A stretch of DNA of 64,000 nucleotides, taken from contig NC_062220.1 of assembly GCF_902686445.1 (NCBI RefSeq), positions 114,438,643-114,502,642 on the forward strand, written 5' to 3'. Below, one piece after another: positions 10,877-23,051 of the stretch (position 1 is the stretch's first letter; every line of letters starts with the position of its first letter). The notes beneath the pieces are model-generated. The model made no database searches. It worked only from the letters and a program-made list of their open reading frames with translations, and had not been told where the DNA came from. The position numbers and the translations under genes are program-made. Origin of the DNA: Sciurus carolinensis (Eukaryota > Chordata > Mammalia > Rodentia > Sciuridae).

Positions 10877-11918
10877 ATGAGAAAACAAGGGAAGAAAATG
10901 TCCCAAACAAACCTAGATACTACATCAATAAAACCCAATGACAGCACAGCAGAAGAAATGTCAGAAAGGGAGTTCAGAATGTACATAATTAAAACGATCA
11001 GGGAAGCTAATGAGGAGATGAAAGACCAAATGCAGGCATTGAAGGAGGAGATGAAAGAGCAAATGCAGGCATTAAATGATCGCACCAATCAACAGTTAAA
11101 AGACCAAATACGGGAAGCAAGAGATCATTTCAATAAAGAGTTAGAGATACTGAAAAAAAAAACAAACTGAAATACTTGAAATGAAGGAAACAATAAACCA
11201 AGCTAAAAACTCCATAGAAAGCATAACCAATAGGATAGAACACCTGGAAGACAGAACCTCAGACATTGAAGACAAATTATTTAATCTTGAAAGCAAAGTT
11301 GGCCAAACAGAAAAGATGGTAAGAAATCATGAACAGAATCTACAAGAATTATGGGATATCATGAAAAGGCCAAATTTGAGAATTATTGGGATTGAGGAAG
11401 GCTTAGAGAAACAAACCAAAGGAATGAACAATCTATTCAATGAAATAATTTCAGAAAATTTCCCAAATCTGAAGAATGAAATGGAAAACCAAGTACAAGA
11501 GGCTTATAGAACTCCAAACATACAAAATTACAACAGACCCACACCAAGGCACATTATTATGAAAATACCTAACATACAAAATAAAGACAGAATTTTAAAG
11601 GCCGCGAGAGAAAAGAATCAAATTACATTCAGAGGGAAACCAATAAGAATATCAGCAGACTTTTCAATCCAGACCCTAAAAGCTAGAAGGGCTTGGAACA
11701 ACATATACCAAGCCCTGAAAGAAAACGGATGCCAACCAAGAATCTTATACCCAGCAAAACTTACCTTCAAATTTGATGATGAAATAAGATCCTTCCATGA
11801 TAAACAAAAGCTAAAGGAATTTACAAAAAGAAAGCCACCATTACAGAACATTCTCAGCAAAATATTCCATGAGGAAGAGATGAAAACAACGATGCAAATC
11901 AGCAACAGGAGGAACTAG
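10877..11918 (+). pseudogene. L1 no. 1 ORF1 (RNA-binding chaperone), frameshifted
   Basis: ORF1p coats L1 RNA as a trimeric coiled-coil nucleic-acid chaperone. The start at 10877 follows the 5'UTR, with a second ATG at 10898. The N-terminal part (10877-11170) is a charged coiled coil that includes an 11-residue repeat (MKDQMQALKEE then MKEQMQALNDR; 33-base period at 11018 and 11051). The frame breaks at a run of ten A at 11153-11162 and ends at a TGA at 11168. The other frame (11181-11918, 245 codons) continues the coiled coil, then the RRM-like segment (NLRIIGIEEG, then ENFPNLK) and the C-terminal domain (RPTPRHIIMKIPNIQNKDRI, ending near ISNRRN). Total span is about 347 codons, the usual size. 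One length change in the A-run is the only lesion I see. Confidence 0.93.
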
Positions 11919-11954
11919 CCTAAAGGAATAGCCAAATAAAGGAGAAACCAAATC

Positions 11955-12920
11955 ATGTCAAAAACAAATATGAGTCAATTGACTGGGAATACAAATCATA
12001 TCACAATAATAACCCTGAATGTCAATGGCCTGAATTCATCAATCAAAAGACACAGACTGGAAGATTGGATTAAAAAGAAAAATCCAACAATATGCTGCCT
12101 GCAAGAGACTCATCTCATAGAAAGAGACACCCATAGACTAAAGGTGAAAGGATGGGGAAAAACATACCATGCACACGGACACAGCAAAAAAGCTGGAGTA
12201 TCCATCCTCATTTCAGATAATGTGGACTTCAAACCAAAACTAGTCAGAAGGGATAAAGAAGGACATTACATGCTGCTTAAGGGAAGCATAAATCAGCAAG
12301 ACTTAACAATCATAAATATCTATGCCCCGAACATTGGCTCATCCACGTACGTCAAACAAATCCTTCTCAAATCCAGAAATCAAATAGACCACAACACAAT
12401 AATACTAGGCGATTTTAACACACCTCTCTCACCACTGGATAGATCGTCCAAACAAAAATTGAATAAAGAAACTATAGATCTCAACAACACAATCAACAAT
12501 TTAGACTTAACGGACATATATAGAATATACCATCCAACAAAGAACGAATACACTTTCTTCTCAGCAGCACATGGATCCTTCTCTAAAATAGACCATATTT
12601 TATGCCACAAAGCTACTGTTAGCAAATACAAGAAGATAGAGATACTACCTTGTACTCTATCAGATCATAATGGATTGAAATTAGAAATAAATGACAGAAT
12701 AAAAAACAGAAACTTCTCCAATACCTGGAGATTAAATAATACACTATTATATGATGAATGGATAACAGAAGACATCAGGAGGGAAATAAAAAAATTCTTA
12801 GAAGTAAACGAGAACAAAGACACATCATATCAAAATCTCTGGGACACTATGAAAGCAGTACTTAGAGGAAGATTTATTTCATGGGGTGCATTCAAAAAAG
12901 AAGTAGAAATCAACAAATAA
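11955..12920 (+). CDS. L1 no. 1 ORF2 endonuclease domain (open segment)
   Basis: A 321-codon open frame from ATG 11955 encoding the apurinic-type endonuclease that nicks target DNA. Signature motifs are present in order: TLNVNGLN (metal/active-site Asn), CLQETHL (catalytic Glu), INIYAPN (Tyr), LGDFNTPLS (Asp and Asn), and LSDHNGL (Asp-His pair) near residue 235. The frame ends at TAA 12920 just after EN, because the next part of ORF2 lies in another frame that overlaps from 12881. As far as motifs show, the domain itself looks intact, but it is separated from the RT. Whether it is translated is unknown. Confidence 0.85.
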   Translation: MSKTNMSQLTGNTNHITIITLNVNGLNSSIKRHRLEDWIKKKNPTICCLQETHLIERDTHRLKVKGWGKTYHAHGHSKKAGVSILISDNVDFKPKLVRRDKEGHYMLLKGSINQQDLTIINIYAPNIGSSTYVKQILLKSRNQIDHNTIILGDFNTPLSPLDRSSKQKLNKETIDLNNTINNLDLTDIYRIYHPTKNEYTFFSAAHGSFSKIDHILCHKATVSKYKKIEILPCTLSDHNGLKLEINDRIKNRNFSNTWRLNNTLLYDEWITEDIRREIKKFLEVNENKDTSYQNLWDTMKAVLRGRFISWGAFKKEVEINK

Positions 12921-15796
12921 ACGACTTAACACTACAGCTCAAAGCGCTAGAAAAAGAAGAGCAGACCAATACCAAAAGTAGTAGAAGACAGGAAATAGTT
13001 AAAATCAGAGCCGAAATCAACGAAATTGAAACAAAAGAAACAATTGGAAAAATTAACAAAATAAATAGTTGGTTCTTTGAAAAAATAAATAAAATTGATA
13101 AACCCTTAGCCACACTAACAAAGAGAAAGAGGGAGAAAACTCAAATTACTAAAATTCGGAATGAACAAGGAAACATCACAACAGACACGAGTGAAATACA
13201 AAACATAATTAGAAGCTATTTCGAAAATCTATACTCCAACAAAACAGAAAACCTCAAAGACATCAACAAATTTCTAGAGACATATGAATTACCTAAACTG
13301 AACGAGGAGGACATACACAACTTAAATAAACCAATTTCAAGCAATGAAATAGAAGAGGTCATCAAAAGCCTACCAACAAAGAAAAGTCCAGGACCAGATG
13401 GGTTCTCAGCCGAGTTCTACAAACCTTTAAAGAAGAGCTCATTCCAATACTCCTCAAACTATTCCATGAAATAGAAGAGGAGGGAACCCTCCCAAACTCG
13501 TTCTATGAAGCCAATATCACCCTGATACCTAAACCAGACAGAGACACATCGAGAAAAGAAAATTTCAGACCAATATCCTTAATGAACATCGACGCAAAAA
13601 TTCTCAACAAAATTTTAGCAAATCGCATACAAATATATATTAAAAAGATAGTGCACCACGATCAAGTGGGTTTTATCCCAAGGATGCAAGGTTGGTTCAA
13701 CATTTGGAAATCAATAAATGTCATTCACCATATCAACAGACTTAAAGTTAAGAATCACGTGATTATTTCAATAGATGCAGAAAAAGCATTTGATAAAATA
13801 CAGCATCCCTTCATGCTCAAAACACTAGAAAAAATTGGGGTAGTGGGAACATTCCTTAACATTATAAAGGCCATCTACGCTAGGCCCATGGCTAATATCA
13901 TTCTAAATGGTGAAAAACTGAAAGCATCCCCCCTAAAAACTGGAACAAGGCAGGGATGCCCTCTTTCACCGCTTCTATTCAACATCATCCTTGAGACTCT
14001 AGCCAGAGCAATCAGACAAACCAAAGAAATTAAAGGGATACGAATAGGAAAAGAAGAACTCAAACTATTCCTGTTCGCTGATGACATGATTATATATTTA
14101 GAGGTACCCAGAAATTCTACCAGAAAACATTTAGAACTCATAAGTGAATTCAGTAAAGTAGCAGGTTACAAGATCAATGCTCATAAATCCAATGCATTTT
14201 TATGCATAAGTGATGAATCTTCAGAAAGAGAAATTAGGAAACTACCCCATTCACAATAGCTTCGAAAAAAATAAATACTTGGGAATCAATCTCACAAAAG
14301 AGGTGAAAGACCTCTACAATGAGAACTACACAACACTAAAGAAAGACATTCAAAAAAACCTTAGAAATGGAAAGATCTCCCATGTTCCTGGATAGGCAGA
14401 ATTAATATTGTCAAATGGCTATACTACCTAAAGTGCTATACAGATTCAATGCAATTCCAATTAAAATCCCAATGATGTACCTTGCAGAAATAGAGCAAGC
14501 AATTATGAAATTCATCTGGAAGAATAAAAAACCTAGAATAGCTAAAGCAATCCTCAGTAGCAAGAGCGAAGCAGGGGGTATTGCAATACCAGATCTTCAA
14601 CTCTACTACAAAGCAATAGTAACAAAAACGGCATGGTATTGGTACCAAATAGACAGGTAGATCAATGGTACAGAATAGAGGACATGGACACAAACCCAAA
14701 TAAATACAATTTTCTCATACTAGACAAGGGGGCCAAAAATATGCAATGGAGGAAAAGATAGCCTCTTCAACAAATGGTGCTGGGAAAACTGGAAAACCAT
14801 ATGCAATAGAATGAAATTAAACCCCTATCTCTCACCCTACACAAAACTCAACTCAAATGGATCAAGGACCTCAGAATCAGACCAGAGACCATGCATCTTA
14901 TAGAAGAAAAAGTAGGTCCAAATCTTCAACTCGTTGGCTTAGGATCAGACTTCCTTAACAGGATTCCCATAGCACAAGAAATAAAAGCAAGAATCAACAA
15001 CTGGGATAGATTCAAACTAAAAAGCTTTCTCTCAGCAAAGGAAACTATCAGAAATGTGAAGAGAGAGCCTACAGAGTGGGAGAATATCTTTGCCAACCAT
15101 ACTTCAGATAGAGCGCTAATTTCCAGAATCTATAAAGAACTCAAAAAACTCTATACGAAGAATACAAATAATCCAATCAACAAATGGACTAAGGAAATGA
15201 ACAGACACTTCACAGAAGAAGATGTACAAGTAATCACCAGATATATGAAGAAATGTTCAACATCCCTAGTAATAAGGGAAATGCAAATCAAAACTACCCT
15301 AAGATTTCATCTCACCCCAATTAGAATGGCGATTATCAAGAATACAAGCAAAAATAGGTGTTGGCGAGGATTGTGGTGAAAAAGGAACACTCATACATTG
15401 CTGGTGGGGTTGAAAATTAGTGCAGCCACTCTGGAAAGCAGTGTGGAGATTCCTCAGAAAGCTTGGAATGGAAACACCATTTGACCCAGCTATCCCACTC
15501 CTTGGCCTATACCCAAAGGACTTAAAATCAGCATGCTACAGAGATATAGCCACATCAATGTTCATTGCTGCTCAATTCACCATAGCCAGATTGTGGAACC
15601 AACCTAGATGCCCTTCAGTTGATGAATGGATAAAGAAACTGTGGCATATTTATACAATGGAATATTACTCCGCAATGAAGAATGATAAATTATGGCATTT
15701 GTAGGCAAATGGATGAAATTGGAGAATATCATGCTAAGTGAGATAAGCCAATCTCAAAAAACTAAAGGACGAATGATCTCGCTGATAAGCGGATGA
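11955..15796 (+). pseudogene. L1 no. 1 ORF2 (endonuclease-reverse transcriptase), multiply broken
   Basis: ORF2p nicks DNA and copies L1 RNA into it. It starts 36 bases after the ORF1 stop. Segments: EN 11955-12920; linker and start of RT 12881-13474 ([16 protein letters not shown]); RT fingers/palm 13582-14259 (NFRPISLMN just upstream, [25 protein letters not shown] and the catalytic FADDMIIYL); then short frames 14210-14395, 14415-14660, 14891-15379, 15420-15704. A base is missing near 13428 and near 15690 relative to the second L1, and the C-terminal Cys/His motif is cut by a shift at about 15370 (CWRGLW then stop). At least six frame changes exist, so no full protein can be made. The end is estimated from the second L1. 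Confidence 0.93.
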
Positions 15797-16093
15797 GGAC
15801 ATATAATGGGGGGTGGGAGGAGTTAGCATTAGGTTTAGGGTTAGGTTTAGGGTTAGGGATAAGGACAGCGGTAAGAATGAAGGAAAGAAGGACTGTATAG
15901 AGGGAAAAGAGGGGTGGGAGGGGTGGGGGGGAAGGGAAAAAAAATAAACATCATTGCCCTATGTAAACGTATGATTGCACAAATGGTATGCCTTGACTCT
16001 TTGTACAAATAGAGAAAGCAACATGTATCCCATTTGTACAACTAAAAAAATAAATAAATATAAAAAAATAAAATAATATAAATAAATAAAAAA
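15797..16093 (+). other. L1 no. 1 3'UTR and A-rich tail
   Basis: Short 3'UTR. It holds a telomere-like (TTAGGG/TTTAGGG) tract at 15829-15859 and a strong G-rich run at 15909-15937, then ataaa-rich sequence running into an A/TAAA tail before the target-site duplication. AATAAA words occur from about 15942. Confidence 0.85.
15829..15859 (+). repeat. Telomere-like tract in L1 3'UTR
   Basis: Alternating ttaggg and tttaggg units, about five. Equivalent, shorter tracts occur in the other two L1 3' ends (34613-34650 and 35586-35612, complement). Confidence 0.9.
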
Positions 16094-16108
16094 AAGAAAT
16101 GTCTACAA
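16094..16108. repeat. Target-site duplication, right (L1 no. 1)
   Basis: Exact repeat of 9729-9743. Confidence 0.95.
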
Positions 16109-16450
16109 ATCAGCACATAGAATTAATTTTAAAATATAAACCAAAACCTTGACTGTTTCTTAGGAGAGGGAATTCAAATGACCCATTCAACACAAAATGT
16201 CATAAGGGAAAGCAAAATTCAAACCACCTACAACTTTAAAAATGCTAAGATGTCAAATTAAAATATCTGTTAGTGAAGATACAGGCCAAATGAACTGTTA
16301 TACACTAGCAGGAGGGCAAAGTGGTAACCACTTTGAAAATAATTGGGACATTACCTAGGAATGTGGATGGTTCAAGCATGGTCTACAGTCTGGCAATTCA
16401 GCTTTGATGTACCTACTAGAGTTAACTCTTGGCATGTGGTAGGAGCTGGC
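16109..16450 (+). mobile_element. Old L1-like fragment, right part of the interrupted repeat
   Basis: The stretch aaatgaactgttatacacta then gcaggagggcaaagtggtaa follows the pattern of ORF2 C-terminal DNA of old mammalian L1s (typically 'atacactgctggtgggaatg'). The part 16109-16345 matches 28711-28950 in reverse complement at roughly 83-85% by eye. Confidence 0.6.
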
Positions 16451-16537
16451 AAGGAGAGTGTGATAGAGAATGCCCAACTTCCCTGCTCATGTTATATATT
16501 CATGTGTAGTTTCGCTGGTGGTGTATTCATATATGAA

Positions 16538-16539
<2 letters not shown>

Positions 16540-16630
<91 letters not shown>
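16540..16630. repeat. Compound microsatellite (GT)n(GA)n
   Basis: About 19 GT units directly followed by about 26 GA units. Open frames running through it encode only simple repeats and are not genes. Confidence 0.98.
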
Positions 16631-16631
<1 letters not shown>

Positions 16632-16735
16632 TTCCCTGAGAGGAAATTCTTTAGTTTCCACTTGACTATATGGCAGTACTTTTGCAGATGGCTACTGTTT
16701 CATTTTTAAATATCCCACTTGATCCCCCGACCTAG

Positions 16736-18190
16736 GTAGAAGTTGACCAAGATTCATCAGTGGATGTGACCTGTCTAGTGGAAACCTTAACAGCACTCAT
16801 CCTGCAGGAGCTTGTGCATGGCCTGGTGCCTGTCCTGTAGGAGGGGAACATCTCCTATGTTCATGAATTTTTGTATTCCTACCAAAATTTGGCCAGTACT
16901 CACAAGGTGCAGGAGCTGCTGTGTAAAGTTGTGTATCACCTCCAGTCCCTGGCACATGGTCATCTCTTGGCTTGGTGTTGGGAATACTAGTTCACTCTGA
17001 ACTTCAGTCAGCTCTGTGGAAAGTAGGCTTTTCAGAGGAGAACCCTGCGGTGAGTGTTTAGAACACCAAGTAGGATGAACCCTAGAAGTGTTTGCTTTAG
17101 GTCTGGTCCTGTGGAGCAGGCTGCCAAGATCTCTGGTCTTTCATGTGAGCCTGTCCCCTCCCCTTTTAGAAGTTCTCTATCTCTTGTCTCACTACTCTCA
17201 GGCCTCAGGAAAAGCAGTTCCACATTGAAAAGGAGTTTTGTAGGTTACATCTGGGAGAGTTATTGACTACAATGCAGCCAGAACAGGGACCCCTGGTGTG
17301 AACTGAGAGGGCTCTGGCTCTGAGGTAGCTAGATGGTTGGATTCATTCATGACTCAAGTATATGTGAAGCACCTACCATTGGCAGGCACTTGGCCTATCA
17401 TTTAGGAATCAGTAAAGATACACCTCCCAGTCCTTCTGAGCTTCCATTATTGTCAGGAAGTTTAGTCAAGTCCACCAGGCCTCTAGGGAGATCAGGGGCA
17501 CAAATGTTAGAGGTGAGAGTCTCCTGGCTTCCCTACATATCTAAACCTCCAGTCAGATATTGAGGAGGAGTACCTTCAAGGAAAGAAGTGAGACTTTGTT
17601 CCAAAAGTTAGGACTCAAGAGTTGTCACTTAGGGGGCTGTTGTAGAGGATGACTGAGCAAACCCCAGGTTCAACTCTGGTGTGATTCCCAGTGAGAGCTG
17701 AGATTTGCGGCTTATGCTGTAGAAGGAACATAGTGACTGAGGTGGGATTCTGGGTACCCAATGAACAGAGGAAAGACTGCGTCTTCTAAGTCAAACCTTG
17801 TGTGGATCTCTTCCCAAGCTGACAATCCCAACCAGGATTGCCCACAATTTTCTGTGTAGATACTAGACAGCAGTGTGGGGAGCCCCCTACCCCCTTTGTT
17901 CTGCTGCATGTGACCTGCTTGTCTACCCTTTGGGAAGCCCACCAAGCATGCAGGGGACCTTGGGAAGTTCCAGGTAAAGGAGAAGCCCAGCCCTCATGGC
18001 CCCCTGTCTTACTCCAAAGTGACTTCTGCTCCATCATTGAAATGTGGCTATCCCTCTATCCAAAGATTTTTTGAGGTCCCGGGACTTGGACCACCTGAAG
18101 CTTCTCAGGATCTTACAGTTGTTCACCATGCCTGAATCAGAGATTACCTTCCATGTCCAGAGACTCCCTTACACAGCTGAAGAACACAGA
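16736..18190 (+). pseudogene. RalGDS-family (RGL4/Rgr-like) REM-domain gene fragment
   Basis: RalGDS-type proteins are Ral GTPase exchange factors with an N-terminal REM domain. Block 1 (16736-16930) reads ...LVETLTALILQELVHGLVPV, then a stop at 16838-16840, then EGNISYVHEFLYSY and THKVQELL, matching the first REM helices (...LVxHLVPxxL..D..YVxTFLxTYR..TTxxVLDLL). Block 2 (about 17998-18170) reads CSIIEMWLSLYPKIF and, after a frame change, DLDHLKLLRILQLFTMPESE, matching the next REM exon (SSILxTWLxxYPEDF...LxxLxxYVxxxMPGSDLE). About 1 kb of unrelated DNA separates the blocks, so introns are retained and this is an unprocessed copy. A stop and a frameshift mean it is dead. No CDC25 catalytic domain was recognised downstream. 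Confidence 0.6.
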
Positions 18191-19040
18191 TCCCTTTGGG
18201 TCAAAGTCTTCGGATGCTGGAGCCCTGGGGTGGATGCCTGAAGGTGTGTGCAGACGAGTCTGTGCCTGGTACCACCAGGATCTGGTGTTTGGTCCCAAAC
18301 CAGACAAACCTGACATCTTCCAGCTGGTGGACCCTAGTCTGGGAGAATTCCTGTTCTGGGGAGAGGTGTTGGGCTATTCTCAGAGGCAGGATTCTAGTGT
18401 GAATTTGAAAAGACCTGGGAAACAGTCTTTGTGTTTTACCCTGTATCTGCAGCACCACCTCAAGCAGTAGAACTGCCTCCAGCAGCAGTGGCCCAGTTTA
18501 TATGCTTACCTTTTGGGCATCATATTACCGAATTCCCTTGATGGAGGAGGAAGAGCCATCAAAACTAGAGAATGGCTCAACTCCAGCACCATCCACACCA
18601 GGGATGATTTGTGCTATGAATGGCCACTGTGAACCTTCAGGAAGTGGAGGCAGCTCAGCTGCCACTAAGCAAGCCAGAGGATATTGAACATTATGTCAAC
18701 AGTTGATATAGATGGTAAGCCACACTGTAATCCTATCCTTTCAAAGAGTGCCACCTTTCCTGGAAGCAACATAATGTTCACGGCGCCAACATGCCAGAGG
18801 CAGAAGTTCAAGAAACTCCACTTTTCCTGGAATATTTTCTCACTGCCCTAGCTTCTAAAGTCCTCTCTGGCATCTCCCACATTGTGAGCTCCCAAGTATT
18901 ACGCAGTGCAGATCCCCTGCCCACAGCTATACTTAGCATCCCCTCTGAAATTGTCTTTTACTTTTTGGGATGATAATTTTTATTCATTGTTTAGGATGAT
19001 ATTGTAAATATTTTTAATAATAAACTTTTATGTCAACATA
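18191..19040 (+). other. Unassigned, possible downstream remains of the RalGDS-like copy
   Basis: Open stretches up to 105 codons (18153-18470) exist, but I cannot match them to the RalGDS catalytic domain. A plus-strand AATAAA at 19019-19024 within an AT-rich stretch would suit a transcript end. If it belongs to the RalGDS-like copy, most catalytic exons were lost. Confidence 0.3.
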
Positions 19041-19999
19041 AAAGTGCTCAATCCATTCATCAGGTTGTCACCACCAGCACTGTTTAGATAAAGTCCCACT
19101 GAAGATGGAGCCCCAAGTAAAGCATATGGTCCTGTATGAGAGAACACACAGGTCATCCTAGAGGAGGTGAAATAGAGGCCTTTGTGTAAGGGACAGACGT
19201 GACTGTCTAAAGGGTGGTGAGGATTTCAAGCCACTCTATCTCTCATTGTGATCTGTGATGCTATTTTATTTGTCATGTGACACTACGCACCCTACTCAGA
19301 GAAGAGAGCAATCTTAATGTGTGTTCTTATTGCTCCACAGATCATGTCTTGCCATCCTTTTATTCCCAAAGACATGATATTGAAATAGACCAATTAATAA
19401 CTCTGTAATGGCTTGTACTGCTTAAATAAGAGTCTAATGTTTTGCACTCTAAATAAAAAGCTTTGCCTCTTGAACTACTTACACTGAGAATGCAAAGGAA
19501 ATGTTCCTGACAGAAATGAAAGTGCTGCCCATGGCATATGTGAATGATAAGAAATCAAAACGGCCTTAGTACTGATATGGAAAAAGTTTTCATAGTCTGG
19601 AGAAAACATGAAACAAGCCACATTTCCTTAAGCCAAACCAGATCCAGATAAGATTATTCTAATGCCAATAGAAGTGAGAATGCTCCATAAGAACATTTAA
19701 TGTGCCACAGTTCTGTGCATGATGGTTAAGAGACCCATTTCCATAAAATAAAAGTCCAAGGTGAAGCAGCAAGCACCAAAGTAGAAGTTATAGCAAGTTA
19801 TCAAAAAAATTCTTGCCAAGCTCTTTGATGAAAATCTATTATGGTTCAGTTACTAGGTGCCCCCAAAAGCTCATGGGTGAGACAATGCAATGAAGGTGAA
19901 ATGATTCAGTTATGAGAGTCTTAACATAGTCAGTGAATTAATCTGCATGGTGGCAGGTGGCACATTGATGGAAGGGGATGTCCTCCACCCTCCCCAAGC
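19041..19999. other. No gene recognised
   Basis: Unassigned AT-leaning sequence without long frames. Confidence 0.4.
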
Positions 20000-20830
20000 C
20001 TGGAGGTGTAGGCAGCACCTGTAGAGAGATCCAGTGACTGTGAAAGAAGTCCATTGCAGAGGTGGAAGTGTGTAGTGGCCAGACTCAGCATTTCACATTA
20101 TAGGTGCAGAGCAACCAGGTGCAATGTCAAGAGCTGTCAGCAGGGTCATCCATATGCAGGGAAAGTGTCGAACAGTGAGCCTGGGTGTCCTAAGGCAGTT
20201 CGGGGAGTCCAGTTTTATCAGTGGCAGCATGGAGACTTGATCTCAGGCTGCAACAAAAGTCACAGAAAGCAGGATGTGGGGTCAGTCTTGGTATTGGACA
20301 TCAGTGTCCAGTGTTTCAGTCTTGGTGGGGGTGGGAAATGCAACTGAGAAGTTTGGAGTCCGTGGCAGCAGGTAAGGCATCTAGCTAGGAGTGTCCTCAC
20401 CCTTGGTTGTGGCAGGAGTCTGGTTAGAGCACAGCAGCAGTGGCAGCATCATTGGTGTCAGACCATGGTGGTTGCAGTGTGGTGGGTAGAGCTCTGGCAG
20501 AGGTGAAGGTGACAGCATGGGTAGTGGGGATCAGTGTTGGAGGGTGACTTGAGGCTGGGGTGACCTCTGGTGTGGCTGCTCTAGGCTCTTGTTCTTGCTC
20601 CTGGCAGTGCCTACCTGCTCAGGAAGCAGGACACACAGGAGACAGTGGTATCCAGACAGCTGCTGAGGACCTTACTCTGCCCCTGCTCACTATGCCTTCC
20701 ACTGGCCATGAGCCCACAGGGCAGTTGTTCACCCTGCCCCTGTGCTCACCCTGCTGCTCCCTGGGTTGTGGCTTCTGCAGGGGAGTGTAGGCCAATTGCC
20801 ACCTGGGGCAGACTTTGGAGAGGACATGAC
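20000..20830 (-). repeat. GTGG-rich repeated segment (copy A, inverted)
   Basis: Rich in gtggcag-type words. The part 20585-20760 matches 21140-21310 in reverse complement: ccttccactggccatgagcc mirrors ggctcatggccagtgtgaag, and the gcaggacaca/gtgtcctgc pair recurs. The GTGG-rich part at 20340-20540 loosely resembles the complement of 28440-28560. Family unknown. Frames such as 20619-21143 (minus, 174 codons) lie across this repeat and are not convincing genes. Confidence 0.6.
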
Positions 20831-21132
20831 CTTCCCCAGCCACATCTCTGTGAGTGTACATGGAAGAGAACAGTAGTAAGGGGCCTAGAAAATTCTCACC
20901 CTCAAAGCACACTCCTTCAGCAGGAGGAGGATGGTAGTACATAGGTGGCAGAGGGAACCCAAAGGCATAGAGTCCTCTGGATCTTCTGCAACCCTCAGCT
21001 GCAGAAATGCACTCTGAGGATGAAGATGTCTTGGTCCTCTTCTCTATGCCCTCACAGAGATGTGGGATGTGGCTGGGAAGGGTGGAGTCCTCTCCCAATG
21101 CCCTCCAACCTAGCAGATGGCCTAGTTCCCCT

Positions 21133-21335
21133 GCAGAGGTCATAGAAAGGGTTGGGGTAAGTAGCCAGCTGGTTGGCTCATGGCCAGTGTGAAGTGGGAT
21201 GGTGTGGGCAGCATAAGGCCCTCAGCAGCTCTCTGGGTACCACCCCCACCTGTGTCCTGCTCCCTGAGTAGCTGACTCAGCCAGGAGCAAGACCAAGGGC
21301 CTGGAGCAGGCATAGTGAAGCCATTCCAGCTACTG
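21133..21335 (+). repeat. GC-rich repeated segment (copy B)
   Basis: Direct match to 27568-27780: shared words include ctggttggctcatggccagt, tgtgtcctgctccctgagta and gaccaagggcctggagcag. By eye about 80% similar. Family unknown. Confidence 0.75.
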
Positions 21336-21339
21336 GTCA

Positions 21340-21835
21340 CAAAAAGTTAATGGCATATGCCCTTGAATCCTGTTCATCAGTAAGAGAAGACTCATGAGAG
21401 CCATTTTTTCATTGCTCTTCTTTTAGAAATAATTCACAAAGACAACCACCTAAGAATCAATACATCATAGATATCAGCATTTAGGCCAGAGTGTGGTGTG
21501 GTTCACGGGCCTCATGATGACAAGTTTGACCAGTGGCATAGCCATTGTGGACTGTCATACCTGTGTGCCCTCAGCAACTGTCTTCTTGTGGCAATTGAAG
21601 TTTACCATCCCTGCAGAACAGCACTGCCTTTGGGGACCTAGCCCAGGGTCTTGCACATGTGTGAGCTAAATCCTGGATGGAGGGAACTGAGCTCATCCAC
21701 AAGTATTGATTCAATGTGTCCCTTCAAGACCAACCTCCAGTTCTCATTGTATTGGTTTAGACTTGCACACCATCAAACAAGGGAAGGACACTGCCCTGCT
21801 ACCAGCAAATGAGACACAACAGACTGACTTTTCCA
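21340..21835. other. No gene recognised
   Basis: Unassigned sequence between the GC-rich repeat and the 3' end of the TEX38-like pseudogene. Confidence 0.4.
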
Positions 21836-21837
21836 AA

Positions 21838-23051
<1,214 letters not shown>

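Larger units (their letters stand above)
9744..16093 (+). mobile_element. Structurally full-length L1 retrotransposon no. 1
   Basis: An autonomous non-LTR retrotransposon, 6.35 kb, with all expected parts in order: GC-rich 5'UTR (9744-10876), ORF1 (10877-11918), short spacer, ORF2 with endonuclease, reverse transcriptase and C-terminal segment (11955 to about 15796), 3'UTR with a telomere-like tract and G-run, and an A-rich tail ending at 16093. Exact 15-bp target-site duplications flank it, which shows insertion by target-primed reverse transcription. It landed in an older repeat. ORF1 carries one A-run frameshift and ORF2 has at least six frameshifts or stops, so it cannot move on its own now. 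Clean duplications and good protein similarity suggest an age well below that of the L1 relics at 3.8 or 56 kb. Confidence 0.97.

Noticed and set aside
11955..12920. A standalone functional endonuclease gene
   Set aside because: The open frame is simply the first domain of ORF2 before a frameshift. The motifs are intact but there is no sign of separate function.
15829..15859. Interstitial telomere from chromosome fusion
   Set aside because: The same tract occurs at the same place in three L1 3' ends, so it belongs to the element.
16343..16709. Open frames across the GT/GA repeat
   Set aside because: The translated product is mainly Val-Cys and Arg-Glu repeats from a microsatellite.
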